From: Candidatus Aminicenantota bacterium
GTDB taxonomy: Bacteria > Acidobacteriota > Aminicenantia > S016-38
Direction: 5' to 3'
NCBI GenBank assembly: GCA_027062035.1
Contig: JAMOUL010000099.1
Coordinates: forward strand, 1 to 11,688
Length of the DNA: 11,688 bases
Positions 1-7,124 of this stretch are shown piece by piece. The first letter of the stretch is position 1, and each line of letters opens with the position of its first letter. The translations under genes were made by a program, and so were the position numbers. The notes below the pieces were generated by a model. It was not told where the DNA came from and ran no database searches. It saw only the letters and a list, made by a program, of their open reading frames with translations.

Positions 1-1
1 C

Positions 2-1567
2 TTCAAAAGAAATGGGGTGGGAGAGTTCAGACTTTATGATCCTATTTCTGATGGACCATATGCTCTTTTGCTCAAAAATACAGATACAAGGAATCTGGAT
101 CCCACCAATTTTGAACAGATCTACGAGTATATAAGGCAGGCCCATCCCACTCTTGCAGATATTTCCCTTTCTCTTATTCCCGGACAGATCCCATTTGGCT
201 ATCAGCCGTCTCTTACTGCATCTTCCATTGTTTCCAAAGTTCTGACCATTCCGGAAAGGGAATTCGACACTTCATATGCTGAAGATTTTCTCAAGTACAA
301 GGGTATAGTGGATGTAGACTACACAATGAACTATATAAATGCCAGATTCTACGTTTATGTTTCCAAGGATCCAGGGTTTGATTTGAACTTTCTACATTAC
401 ATAATTGAGCCTTCCAGGGTAAGTTTTGAAAGGATAAATAAGAAAAATATAGCCAATTTTGAGGTGACAGCCAGCCTCAGAGATGAGAAAGGAAGACTAA
501 TTTTCCAGTATAAAAACAACTTCACCCTTAAACTTTCCGATAATCAGGTTGGCTCGGTAAGGGGGGGAGGAGTATCGCTCCAGGGAGAATTTCCTGTTAT
601 AGAGGGTAAATACAATCTGGTTATCCTTGTAAAAAATACCATATCCAAGGAATTTTCCTACATAGATACAAAAATAGAAGTTCCTGTTCCCGATGAATTT
701 CATATAGAGAAACCACTTGTGGCCTTCGGTAAGAAAACCGTTTCCATGTATGCTTTGAAACCCTTTACCTTCAACAATATTTTCTTCCTGACAGATGCAA
801 AGAGGGCCTTTTCTGCCAAGGATACCCCTGTCATATATGTGAAGATATGTTCTGTTCCCAGATCTGTATGGGAAAAGGACGAGGTGGAAATCATTGCCTC
901 GTCAGAGGAAGAAAATTTTACAATTAAAAAAATAAAATTGAACACCCTTCCTTATAAAAAGGATATTGAGCTGGTTGTAATCCCTGAGAAAAAGCTTCCT
1001 TCCGGTGAATATGAGGTATATGCAAAGATCGGAGATTTAAAATCTCCGTCTGAGGAAATGATAATTTCACCTATTTCAAGGATAGCCCGTCCCGTAATTT
1101 CATCCAGTATTATGCCTTTGAATAATCAGTTTCTCATTTACCTTTCTGTGGGAAGTGAGTATTCGAGAAAGGGAAAACCGGAAAAAGCAATTTTTTATCT
1201 CGAAAAGAGTTTTAAATTGAAACCGGATTACAAAGAAACAGCTCTTCTTCTTGCCCAGAATTATCTTCTTCTAAAACAGCCTCGGAAGGCACTTGCAGTG
1301 CTTTCTAACTTTCAGGAAGAGGGAGAATATGAAATCATCTTCTACAAAGGTAAAGCTTTTGAACAGATGAAACTTTTTGAAAGGGCTATTTCCTACTATA
1401 AAAGGGCTCTTCATATTTACGACAGTGATCCCAGAATTCTAAATTCTCTTGGAATTTGTTATTTGAAAATTGGAAAAAAAGAGGAAGCTAAGAAGGCTTT
1501 AGAGGCTTCATTAAAGCTTAATCCAGAACAAAAGCAAATAATTGAAATTCTAAAAACCATAGATTGA
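2..1567 (+). CDS. Partial GWxTD-like beta-rich protein with C-terminal TPR array
   Basis: The reading frame is open to the left edge (FKRN precedes the first possible GTG start at 17), so this is the 3' part of a longer gene. Numbering from that GTG, residues about 1-60 read like the segment following a GWxTD core (RLYDP...GPYALLLKNTD). Residues about 95-355 are beta-rich, with alternating hydrophobic strands and phrases such as EGKYNLVILVKN and SGEYEVYAKIGD that suggest immunoglobulin-like folds. Residues about 371-504 hold three to four TPR units (for example KPEKAIFYLEKSFKLKP and KKEEAKKALEASLKLNP). The diagnostic GWxTD motif would lie upstream and is not visible, so the family name is inference. 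Such proteins are usually exported or periplasmic, but no signal peptide can be judged here. It ends about 40 bp before the pilus operon on the same strand. A role in pilus biogenesis is possible but unproven. Confidence 0.6.
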   Translation, partial: FKRNGVGEFRLYDPISDGPYALLLKNTDTRNLDPTNFEQIYEYIRQAHPTLADISLSLIPGQIPFGYQPSLTASSIVSKVLTIPEREFDTSYAEDFLKYKGIVDVDYTMNYINARFYVYVSKDPGFDLNFLHYIIEPSRVSFERINKKNIANFEVTASLRDEKGRLIFQYKNNFTLKLSDNQVGSVRGGGVSLQGEFPVIEGKYNLVILVKNTISKEFSYIDTKIEVPVPDEFHIEKPLVAFGKKTVSMYALKPFTFNNIFFLTDAKRAFSAKDTPVIYVKICSVPRSVWEKDEVEIIASSEEENFTIKKIKLNTLPYKKDIELVVIPEKKLPSGEYEVYAKIGDLKSPSEEMIISPISRIARPVISSSIMPLNNQFLIYLSVGSEYSRKGKPEKAIFYLEKSFKLKPDYKETALLLAQNYLLLKQPRKALAVLSNFQEEGEYEIIFYKGKAFEQMKLFERAISYYKRALHIYDSDPRILNSLGICYLKIGKKEEAKKALEASLKLNPEQKQIIEILKTID

Positions 1568-1569
1568 AT

Positions 1570-1604
1570 TTGATTTCAGGAACCATTCGTAATATATTTA
1601 TATA
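1570..1604 (+). promoter_or_regulatory. Candidate sigma-70-type promoter giving a leaderless or near-leaderless transcript
   Basis: TTGATT at 1570-1575 and TATATT at 1593-1598 are separated by exactly 17 bp, matching the -35/-10 consensus at 4/6 and 5/6 positions. Transcription would then begin about 7 bp after the -10 box, at or next to the GTGATG at 1605-1610 that starts the assembly ATPase. No Shine-Dalgarno lies at normal distance from that start; the nearest AGGA-like string is about 26 bases upstream. The region is AT-rich, so the match may be chance, and read-through from the upstream gene is an alternative. Confidence 0.35.
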
Positions 1605-1607
1605 GTG

Positions 1608-3299
1608 ATGGAAGACAAAAAGGATGGGCTTCTTGTTAAAAAACCTCCCAAAAAAATAGGACAAATTTTAATTGAACAGGGAGTTATTACCCCTCAGCAG
1701 CTTGAACTTGCTCTAAAGGAACAAAAAAGAACCAAGGAAATGCTGGGAGAAATTTTAGTAAATCTTGGATTTATAACGAGGGATGCCCTCGCAACTGCAC
1801 TTGCGTCACAGTCAGAAGTAGAAGCTGTAGATGTTAAAAATATAAAAGTGAGGGAGGATGTTTTAAAACTTATACCTGAGGAAGTCGCTAAAAGACTTAA
1901 GGTTTTCCCCTTTGATTCGGATGATAATACCATCTACGTGGCTATGGCCAATGTCTTTGATCTCAGGGCCATTTCAGAACTGGAGAAGTTGACTGGTAAA
2001 TATGTGAAGGTTTATTCTGCCCCGGAGAGCGATATTCTTCAGGCCATAGAAATGAACTATGCCGGTGAAACTTCAATAGAAGAATTGATAGAGAAATCCA
2101 TTGAAATTGCCTCACATGCAGCTGCTCAGGATATTGTCAGTGAGCGGCCTGTCGTGAGGCTTGTGGATCACATCATTATAAAGGGAATAGAAGACGGAGC
2201 CACGGATATACATATAGAGCCAGAAGAAAGTATCGTGAGGACAAGATACAGAATAGATGGTGTTCTATTCCCGGGCCCCATCATTCCAAAGGTACTTCGT
2301 CCAGCTATAGAGACCAGGCTGAAGATTATTTCAGGAGCCAACATTGCTGAGTCCAGAGTCCCTCAGGATGGAAGAATAACCTATAGGTACGGGAAAAAAA
2401 GGTTCGATATAAGAGTAGCATTTTTCCCCACCATTCACGGAGAAAACATAGTTCTGAGGTTACTTGATAAGTCAAGGCTGGTTCTTGGACTTGCTGAACT
2501 GGGTTTTTCCCAGAGGCATCTTGAAATATTTCAATCTCTTATCACAAAACCATATGGACTTATTCTCGTTACCGGGCCTACAGGTGCCGGAAAGACCACC
2601 ACTCTATATTCAGCCATTAATTATTTAAACTCCATTGAGAAAAATATTATGACCATTGAAGATCCAGTGGAGTACGAGTTTCCCCTTATAAGACAGAGTC
2701 AGGTCAATCCCAAGGCTGGATTTACTTTTTCTGAAGGTCTAAGGGGTATTTTAAGAAACGACCCGGACATTATACTCATAGGAGAAATCAGGGATAGAGA
2801 AACCGCTGAGATGGCTGTGAGGGCAGCACTTACCGGCCATCTTGTTTTTGCAACCCTGCATACAAATGATTCTATCTCTGCCATTCCGAGACTGGTGGAG
2901 ATGGGGGTGGAAAAGTTCCTTATAGCTTCTTCATTGATAGGAGTTGTTGCCCAGAGGCTTGTCAGAAAGCTCTGTAATCATTGTAAGGTTCCATATACCC
3001 CAACAGAGGAAGATCTCAAGAAAATAGGGTGGCACTGGGAGCCCAATCCGGTGTTTTATAAAGCTACCGGGTGCGACAAATGCAGGAACACCGGCTATAG
3101 GGGGAGAACGGGTATTTTTGAAGTTTTCGTGATCACTAAGAGAATAGCAGCCATGATAGCTGAGGGTAAACTTTCTGATCTTAAAGAAGCTGCTCTTTCC
3201 GAAGGATTTGTAACTCTATTTGAGGATGGGATTGATAAGGTTAGAAGAGGAATAACTTCTATTGAGGAAGTGTTCAGGGTAACCTACGGAGAGATCTGA
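1608..3299 (+). CDS. mshE: MshE/PilB/GspE-type type IV pilus assembly ATPase with MshEN domain
   Basis: This is the hexameric cytoplasmic ATPase that powers pilus extension. I prefer ATG 1608; an in-frame GTG sits just before it at 1605, and residue numbers here count that GTG as 1. The N-terminal MshEN region (about 15-153) holds two tandem 24-residue motifs at 17-40 and 46-69 of the type that binds cyclic di-GMP in MshE. The ATPase core follows: Walker A GPTGAGKTT at 324-332, Asp box IEDPVEYEF around 351-359, Walker B with NDPDIILIGEIRD at 385-397, and His box TLHTND at 417-422. A zinc site is formed by C457xxC460 and C490xxC493. Full length (563-564 residues) is normal for MshE/PilB. The stop overlaps the next start by one base (TGATG), implying translational coupling. 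Retraction ATPases (PilT) lack the long N-terminal domain and are excluded. GspE of a type II system is less likely given the MSHA-type neighbours. Confidence 0.95.
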   Translation: MEDKKDGLLVKKPPKKIGQILIEQGVITPQQLELALKEQKRTKEMLGEILVNLGFITRDALATALASQSEVEAVDVKNIKVREDVLKLIPEEVAKRLKVFPFDSDDNTIYVAMANVFDLRAISELEKLTGKYVKVYSAPESDILQAIEMNYAGETSIEELIEKSIEIASHAAAQDIVSERPVVRLVDHIIIKGIEDGATDIHIEPEESIVRTRYRIDGVLFPGPIIPKVLRPAIETRLKIISGANIAESRVPQDGRITYRYGKKRFDIRVAFFPTIHGENIVLRLLDKSRLVLGLAELGFSQRHLEIFQSLITKPYGLILVTGPTGAGKTTTLYSAINYLNSIEKNIMTIEDPVEYEFPLIRQSQVNPKAGFTFSEGLRGILRNDPDIILIGEIRDRETAEMAVRAALTGHLVFATLHTNDSISAIPRLVEMGVEKFLIASSLIGVVAQRLVRKLCNHCKVPYTPTEEDLKKIGWHWEPNPVFYKATGCDKCRNTGYRGRTGIFEVFVITKRIAAMIAEGKLSDLKEAALSEGFVTLFEDGIDKVRRGITSIEEVFRVTYGEI

Positions 3300-4504
3300 T
3301 GCCTGTCTATACCTATGTGGCTAAAGATATAGAGGGCAGGACAGTAAAAGGACATCTTGAAGCTATGGATGAAGTGCAGTTAAGGGCCACCCTTCGGTCT
3401 CGTAACCTTTATGTACTGGAAATAAAAAGGGAGAAGGACCGTCCCCTCAGAGAAAGGGGAAAGCTTTCGAGAAGAGAGCTTATAATTTTTACCGTCCACA
3501 TGGCTACTTCCCTTGAGGCAGGAATTCCCCTGGTTACAGCGATTGAAGATTTTGCAGAGGAAATAGAAACAAAGAAGGCTATTTTTCAGGGGCTTGCGTC
3601 CATGATAAATGCTGGTATGAGCTTTTCCGATGCTCTGGAGCGATATCCGAGGGCCTTTCCATCTGTATATGTGAATATTGTGAGAGCCGGAGAGGCGACT
3701 GGAAATCTCGATAAGGTGCTATGGGACCTTGTGAGGTTTATGGAGTGGCAGGAGGAGGTTGCCAGGCAGGTTAAACAGGCGTCCATTTATCCAGCTATAG
3801 TCATTTTAATGGTAATAGGAGTTTTGACCCTGTTGATGACCTTCACCCTTCCGAGGATTGTTCCCATTTTGAAATCCTATAATGTGGAGTTGCCATGGAT
3901 GACCAGAATGTTTATTGCCATTTCAGAGTGGTTTCAGACCTATTGGTGGATGTTAATCCTTGTAATAGGTGGCTTTATCCTTTTCTATAGGTTCACCTAT
4001 AGATATTCCCGAGGGTGGAGACGTTTCTGGGATTCTATAAAACTTAAAATCCCTGTATTTGGAGACCTTCAGCACAAACTTGCCTTTTCAAGGTTTTCCC
4101 ATTATCTCGCTATTCTTTATAAAGCGGGGATAGGTCTTCTACAGGCCCTTTCAATAGTGGAAAATGTGGTGGGTAATGAGATAGTTGCTGAGGGAGTTAG
4201 CAGGATAAGGGAACGTGTTATGGCAGGAGAGAAAATATCCGACGCTATGAAGACAGTTCCAATTTTTCCAAGGCTTGTTATAAGAATGATGGCCGTAGGA
4301 GAGGAAACAGGTAGGATAGATGTCACACTGGAGAAGGTATCAGATTATTACGATAGGGAGGTGCCGGCAGCTATAAGAAGGTTTTTCTCTGTGCTGGAAC
4401 CTGCTATTATTATATTCCTGGGGGTCGTTGTGCTGTTTCTTGCCCTTGCAATATTCCTTCCAATATATAAGCTGGCATCAACAATAGGAGCACAGGCAAG
4501 ATGA
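3299..4504 (+). CDS. mshG: MshG/PilC/GspF-type inner-membrane platform protein
   Basis: A polytopic inner-membrane protein that couples the assembly ATPase to pilin polymerisation. Its length of 401 residues is typical. The N-terminus (MPVYTYVAKDIEGRTVKGHL) is the usual start of this family. Two T2SSF domains are visible at about 62-185 and 264-386. Each carries the conserved RAGEATGNLDKVL or AVGEETGRIDVTLEKVSDYY signature. Likely membrane segments are at about 163-183, 216-233 and 368-390. GGAGAG at 3288-3293, five bases before the ATG, serves as ribosome binding site, and the start shares one base with the upstream stop. The downstream gene begins inside its last codons (ATGA overlap). PilC and GspF have the same fold, so the msh name rests on context. 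Confidence 0.93.
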   Translation: MPVYTYVAKDIEGRTVKGHLEAMDEVQLRATLRSRNLYVLEIKREKDRPLRERGKLSRRELIIFTVHMATSLEAGIPLVTAIEDFAEEIETKKAIFQGLASMINAGMSFSDALERYPRAFPSVYVNIVRAGEATGNLDKVLWDLVRFMEWQEEVARQVKQASIYPAIVILMVIGVLTLLMTFTLPRIVPILKSYNVELPWMTRMFIAISEWFQTYWWMLILVIGGFILFYRFTYRYSRGWRRFWDSIKLKIPVFGDLQHKLAFSRFSHYLAILYKAGIGLLQALSIVENVVGNEIVAEGVSRIRERVMAGEKISDAMKTVPIFPRLVIRMMAVGEETGRIDVTLEKVSDYYDREVPAAIRRFFSVLEPAIIIFLGVVVLFLALAIFLPIYKLASTIGAQAR

Positions 4505-5970
4505 GTAAATCCGGGTTTTTGATATTGAGTCTGGAGGAAAATTACCTCAGGCTCTTAAAGGTTGAGAAAAAGGGGGGATGGTATCTGCTTCATGATCCTG
4601 TATATCATCCTGTGCAGGATGGCGATTACCTGGGCACCCTTGCATTCATTTCCGCGTCTTATCCCGTTAAAGGATATGATACTTATGTGGTATGGCCTAA
4701 GAAACGCACATTTTCTACCCTTATGAAATTACCTCCCATGAAGAAGGGGGAGGCCAGACTTGTTATAGCCAATGAATTAAGGGACATAGTGCCTTTTTCA
4801 GGAGAATTTACCTTTGAGTTTACAAAAGCAAGAGGAGAGGGGGAAGATTTCTATTTTGTATATGCTGCGGAAAAGGAAGAGATAGAGACATTTATTTCAG
4901 GGCTGGAGAGGTTTAAGTTAAATGTAAAAGGAGTGGTCCTTAAAGAAGTTTCAATCCAGCTTCTTCTGGAAAAATACGTGAAGGACCTGGGGATAGTAGG
5001 ATTTCTTCACATTTATGAGAGTACCGGAAGTTTTTACATCTTTAAAGACGGTGTGGTTGTTCTATCAAGAGATTTTTCTTTGCCTTCCGGAGAGGAAATA
5101 AGGGCTATACGCGAGGAAATACTGAGGTCAGTTCAGTATTTCAAGCAGTTTTTAAGAAATTTTGTTATGGAAGAGATATTTATACTGGCGCCACCTCAAT
5201 ACAAAATTGCGTATGAAGAAATTTTACCTACCCGTATGAAGGTTACGGATGTACTGGAAGAAGGATTATTAAACGGTCTTTCCATCAGGTATTCATCTCA
5301 GATACAGGAAAATCAGCAGGAATTCATTCTTCTTTTCCTTTACCTTATAGGAACTGTCCTGCTGGAGGAGAGAAAGAGCTTTCCAAATTTAATTCCTGAG
5401 GATTATGTTTATAATAAAAAAATACCTTCGGCCATAGCAGTATTCGCCATAGAAATTCTTTTCTCAGCAGCCCTTGTTGGAGGTGGAATATATCTTTTAA
5501 ATTCCTATAGAAGTTCTTCTCAGAAAGCCATGGATCAGATCCTCAGGAAGTATTCCGAGGTGGAGACAAAAATTGCACGTCTTGAAGCGGTTAAAAAACA
5601 GAGAAAGGAAACCTGGAAAAAATATTATGACCTTTATATAAACCAGGAAAGGGCTACATTGATAGGAAAGATAATCAAAGATTTTTCCGAAAATGCACCG
5701 GTTAATACTGTATTCGATTCAGTCAAATTTTCCTTTGAAGGGAGAAAGATAAAATTTGAAATATCAGGAGCAATTCTTGAAAAACCAGGGATAGGGAATC
5801 AGCAGTTTCTTTCATATTATGATCGAATGAAGCTTATATATCCCAGCATAATTTTTACTGAAATAAAAAATGTTCTGGAAGCAGATCCCTTCTTTCCTGT
5901 GAATACCCCTGTACCCAAAGTTAAGTTTGTTATAAAGGGGGAAAAGGAGGTAAAACTTGAAATTAAGTAA
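4501..5970 (+). CDS. PilM-PilN-like fused inner-membrane pilus assembly protein (MshI position)
   Basis: A 489-residue protein in the MshI position. The first 300 or so residues resemble the cytoplasmic actin-like fold of PilM/GspL/MshI. A single transmembrane helix lies at about 311-333, then a charged coiled coil at about 340-378, then a PilN-like periplasmic domain at about 390-489. It thus seems to combine in one chain what pil operons encode as pilM and pilN. The actin-type phosphate-binding signatures look degenerate: the N-terminus reads LSLEENYLRLLKV rather than a G-D-I-G type loop, and the second-loop region reads FLHIYESTGSFYIF. ATP binding is therefore doubtful, as in GspL. The start overlaps the platform gene's stop by 4 bases (ATGA), with AGGAG at 4486-4490. 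Family knowledge predicts contact with the ATPase N-domain and the PilO-like neighbour. GspL (fused, type II secretion) is the main alternative name. Confidence 0.75.
   Translation: MSKSGFLILSLEENYLRLLKVEKKGGWYLLHDPVYHPVQDGDYLGTLAFISASYPVKGYDTYVVWPKKRTFSTLMKLPPMKKGEARLVIANELRDIVPFSGEFTFEFTKARGEGEDFYFVYAAEKEEIETFISGLERFKLNVKGVVLKEVSIQLLLEKYVKDLGIVGFLHIYESTGSFYIFKDGVVVLSRDFSLPSGEEIRAIREEILRSVQYFKQFLRNFVMEEIFILAPPQYKIAYEEILPTRMKVTDVLEEGLLNGLSIRYSSQIQENQQEFILLFLYLIGTVLLEERKSFPNLIPEDYVYNKKIPSAIAVFAIEILFSAALVGGGIYLLNSYRSSSQKAMDQILRKYSEVETKIARLEAVKKQRKETWKKYYDLYINQERATLIGKIIKDFSENAPVNTVFDSVKFSFEGRKIKFEISGAILEKPGIGNQQFLSYYDRMKLIYPSIIFTEIKNVLEADPFFPVNTPVPKVKFVIKGEKEVKLEIK
5944..5951 (+). promoter_or_regulatory. 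Strong Shine-Dalgarno that fixes a TTG start
   Basis: AAGGAGGT is close to a perfect anti-16S complement and ends 5 bases before the TTG at 5957-5959. It lies inside the C-terminal codons of the upstream gene. No in-frame ATG occurs before the transmembrane helix of the PilO-like protein, so this site decides the TTG as start. Confidence 0.8.
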
Positions 5971-6577
5971 AAAACAACTTTATTACCTTCTTAAAATTTC
6001 AGGGCTTGTTCTGTTTTCCCTTCTGCTCTTTCTGTTTATTTCCCTCTATTTTTATTCCTCTATAAGTGCTTCCACTGCTATGAGGAAGAAGACAGAAGAA
6101 ATGAAGGCAAAAATTCAGATTTATGAGATGGAAACCTCCAGGTTTGTTGCGCCTACAGCTGCGGAGAAGGAATTTGCTGACAAAATCAATTCAGAATGGA
6201 CCAGGACCTTTTCCTTTCCCTGGACAAGGGAAGAAATTGCCCGCAGGGTTTCCGAATTTGTCTCCCTTATTGAGCAAAAACAGAATGAGTACAGGATAGA
6301 AAGACTTAGCATGAGTTCTGACAATGAAATAATTAAAATTATTCTGGGAAAGAAAACGGACTATTCTCCAATTTCTCACGTAAGGAATTTAAAAGCCAAT
6401 CCTGATGTTATTAGAATTATCGTCGAATATAAAGGAACTACCATAAATGGAATAAGATTTGCTCAGGATGTAATTTCCCACGCCCGCAGGTTTGATCTTG
6501 AAGAATTCGATATTACCAGGGGTAAGGGGCTCTTCTTCAGGATAATATTTAATTTAAAGAAGGTTGGAAATGAATAA
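5957..6577 (+). CDS. PilO/MshJ-like inner-membrane pilus alignment protein
   Basis: A 206-residue bitopic protein. A short basic N-terminus (MKLSKKQ) is followed by one hydrophobic helix at about 10-33, a coiled-coil stretch at about 38-60, and an alpha/beta periplasmic region. This is the PilO/GspM/MshJ layout and size. PilO-like proteins dimerise with PilN-like partners and link the platform to the PilP-like protein. The start is TTG at 5957, chosen because of the ribosome binding site at 5944-5951 and because the next in-frame ATG lies after the membrane helix. The first 14 bases overlap the preceding gene. Sequence conservation in this family is weak, so the assignment rests on topology, size and position. 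Confidence 0.7.
   Translation: MKLSKKQLYYLLKISGLVLFSLLLFLFISLYFYSSISASTAMRKKTEEMKAKIQIYEMETSRFVAPTAAEKEFADKINSEWTRTFSFPWTREEIARRVSEFVSLIEQKQNEYRIERLSMSSDNEIIKIILGKKTDYSPISHVRNLKANPDVIRIIVEYKGTTINGIRFAQDVISHARRFDLEEFDITRGKGLFFRIIFNLKKVGNE
6556..6563 (+). promoter_or_regulatory. Shine-Dalgarno favouring ATG 6570 for the PilP-like gene
   Basis: AAAGAAGG sits 6 bases before ATG 6570. An in-frame TTG at 6564 directly abuts this site and could not use it, so the ATG is the better start. It shortens the protein by two residues to 184. Confidence 0.6.
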
Positions 6578-7124
6578 AAAGAACGCTGGTGCAGTAATTT
6601 TTCTTGTACTTGCTTTAGCATTCCTGTGGTACAGGCTATTTTATAGCAGGGAAGATAAAAACAGATTCGTAAAAAGGGAAACATCCGTTACTTCTACTAC
6701 CATTTCCACTCCTGTTTCTCCCATTGAAATCTCAACAGGAGAAATAAACGAAGGATTATTTCTTTATCCTATAAATACAGTACTTCCTGAAACCCCTCCC
6801 AGAGTTCAGTATCTTGGAGAGCTCTCGTACGATCCCTTCAAGGTACCCATTCAATATTTAATGAGCTCAGGGAAGGGCAGTCAGGTAGTGGAGTTAAAGC
6901 TAAGTGCTATAATAACTGTGGGCAACAGGAGAATTGCTATAATTAATGGGAAGAGGCACAAGGAAGGAGATATGCTGGGACCTGTAATGATAAAGAAAAT
7001 AGAGGGTAACAGGGTTTACCTGCAAACACCCATGGGAGAAGATTTTCTTCAACTTTATAGTGAGAAGTCGCATATGAAAATAGACTTTTCTTCTCCTGGT
7101 TCAAAGGAGGGAGGCGAAAAATGA
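6570..7124 (+). CDS. PilP/GspC/MshK-like periplasmic pilus protein
   Basis: A 184-residue protein counted from ATG 6570. An N-terminal membrane anchor lies at about residues 7-24. A Ser/Thr/Pro-rich linker follows, then a conserved block beginning around residue 87 with SYDPFKVP. The C-terminal domain, about 105-165, reads KLSAIITVGNRRIAIINGKR, then EGDMLG, then a V-x-L strand pair. This is the pattern of the GspC homology region, PilP and MshK, small beta-barrels that touch the N0 domain of the secretin. Its start overlaps the PilO-like gene by 8 bases and its stop overlaps the secretin start by 4 (ATGA), so it is translated within the operon. The PilP-type fold is known to be membrane anchored or a lipoprotein; here an uncleaved helix seems likely as no lipobox is visible. 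Confidence 0.75.
   Translation: MNKKNAGAVIFLVLALAFLWYRLFYSREDKNRFVKRETSVTSTTISTPVSPIEISTGEINEGLFLYPINTVLPETPPRVQYLGELSYDPFKVPIQYLMSSGKGSQVVELKLSAIITVGNRRIAIINGKRHKEGDMLGPVMIKKIEGNRVYLQTPMGEDFLQLYSEKSHMKIDFSSPGSKEGGEK

Noticed and set aside
1605..1607. GTG as start of the assembly ATPase
   Set aside because: An ATG follows immediately at 1608. GTG remains possible if the transcript is leaderless, but adds only one residue.
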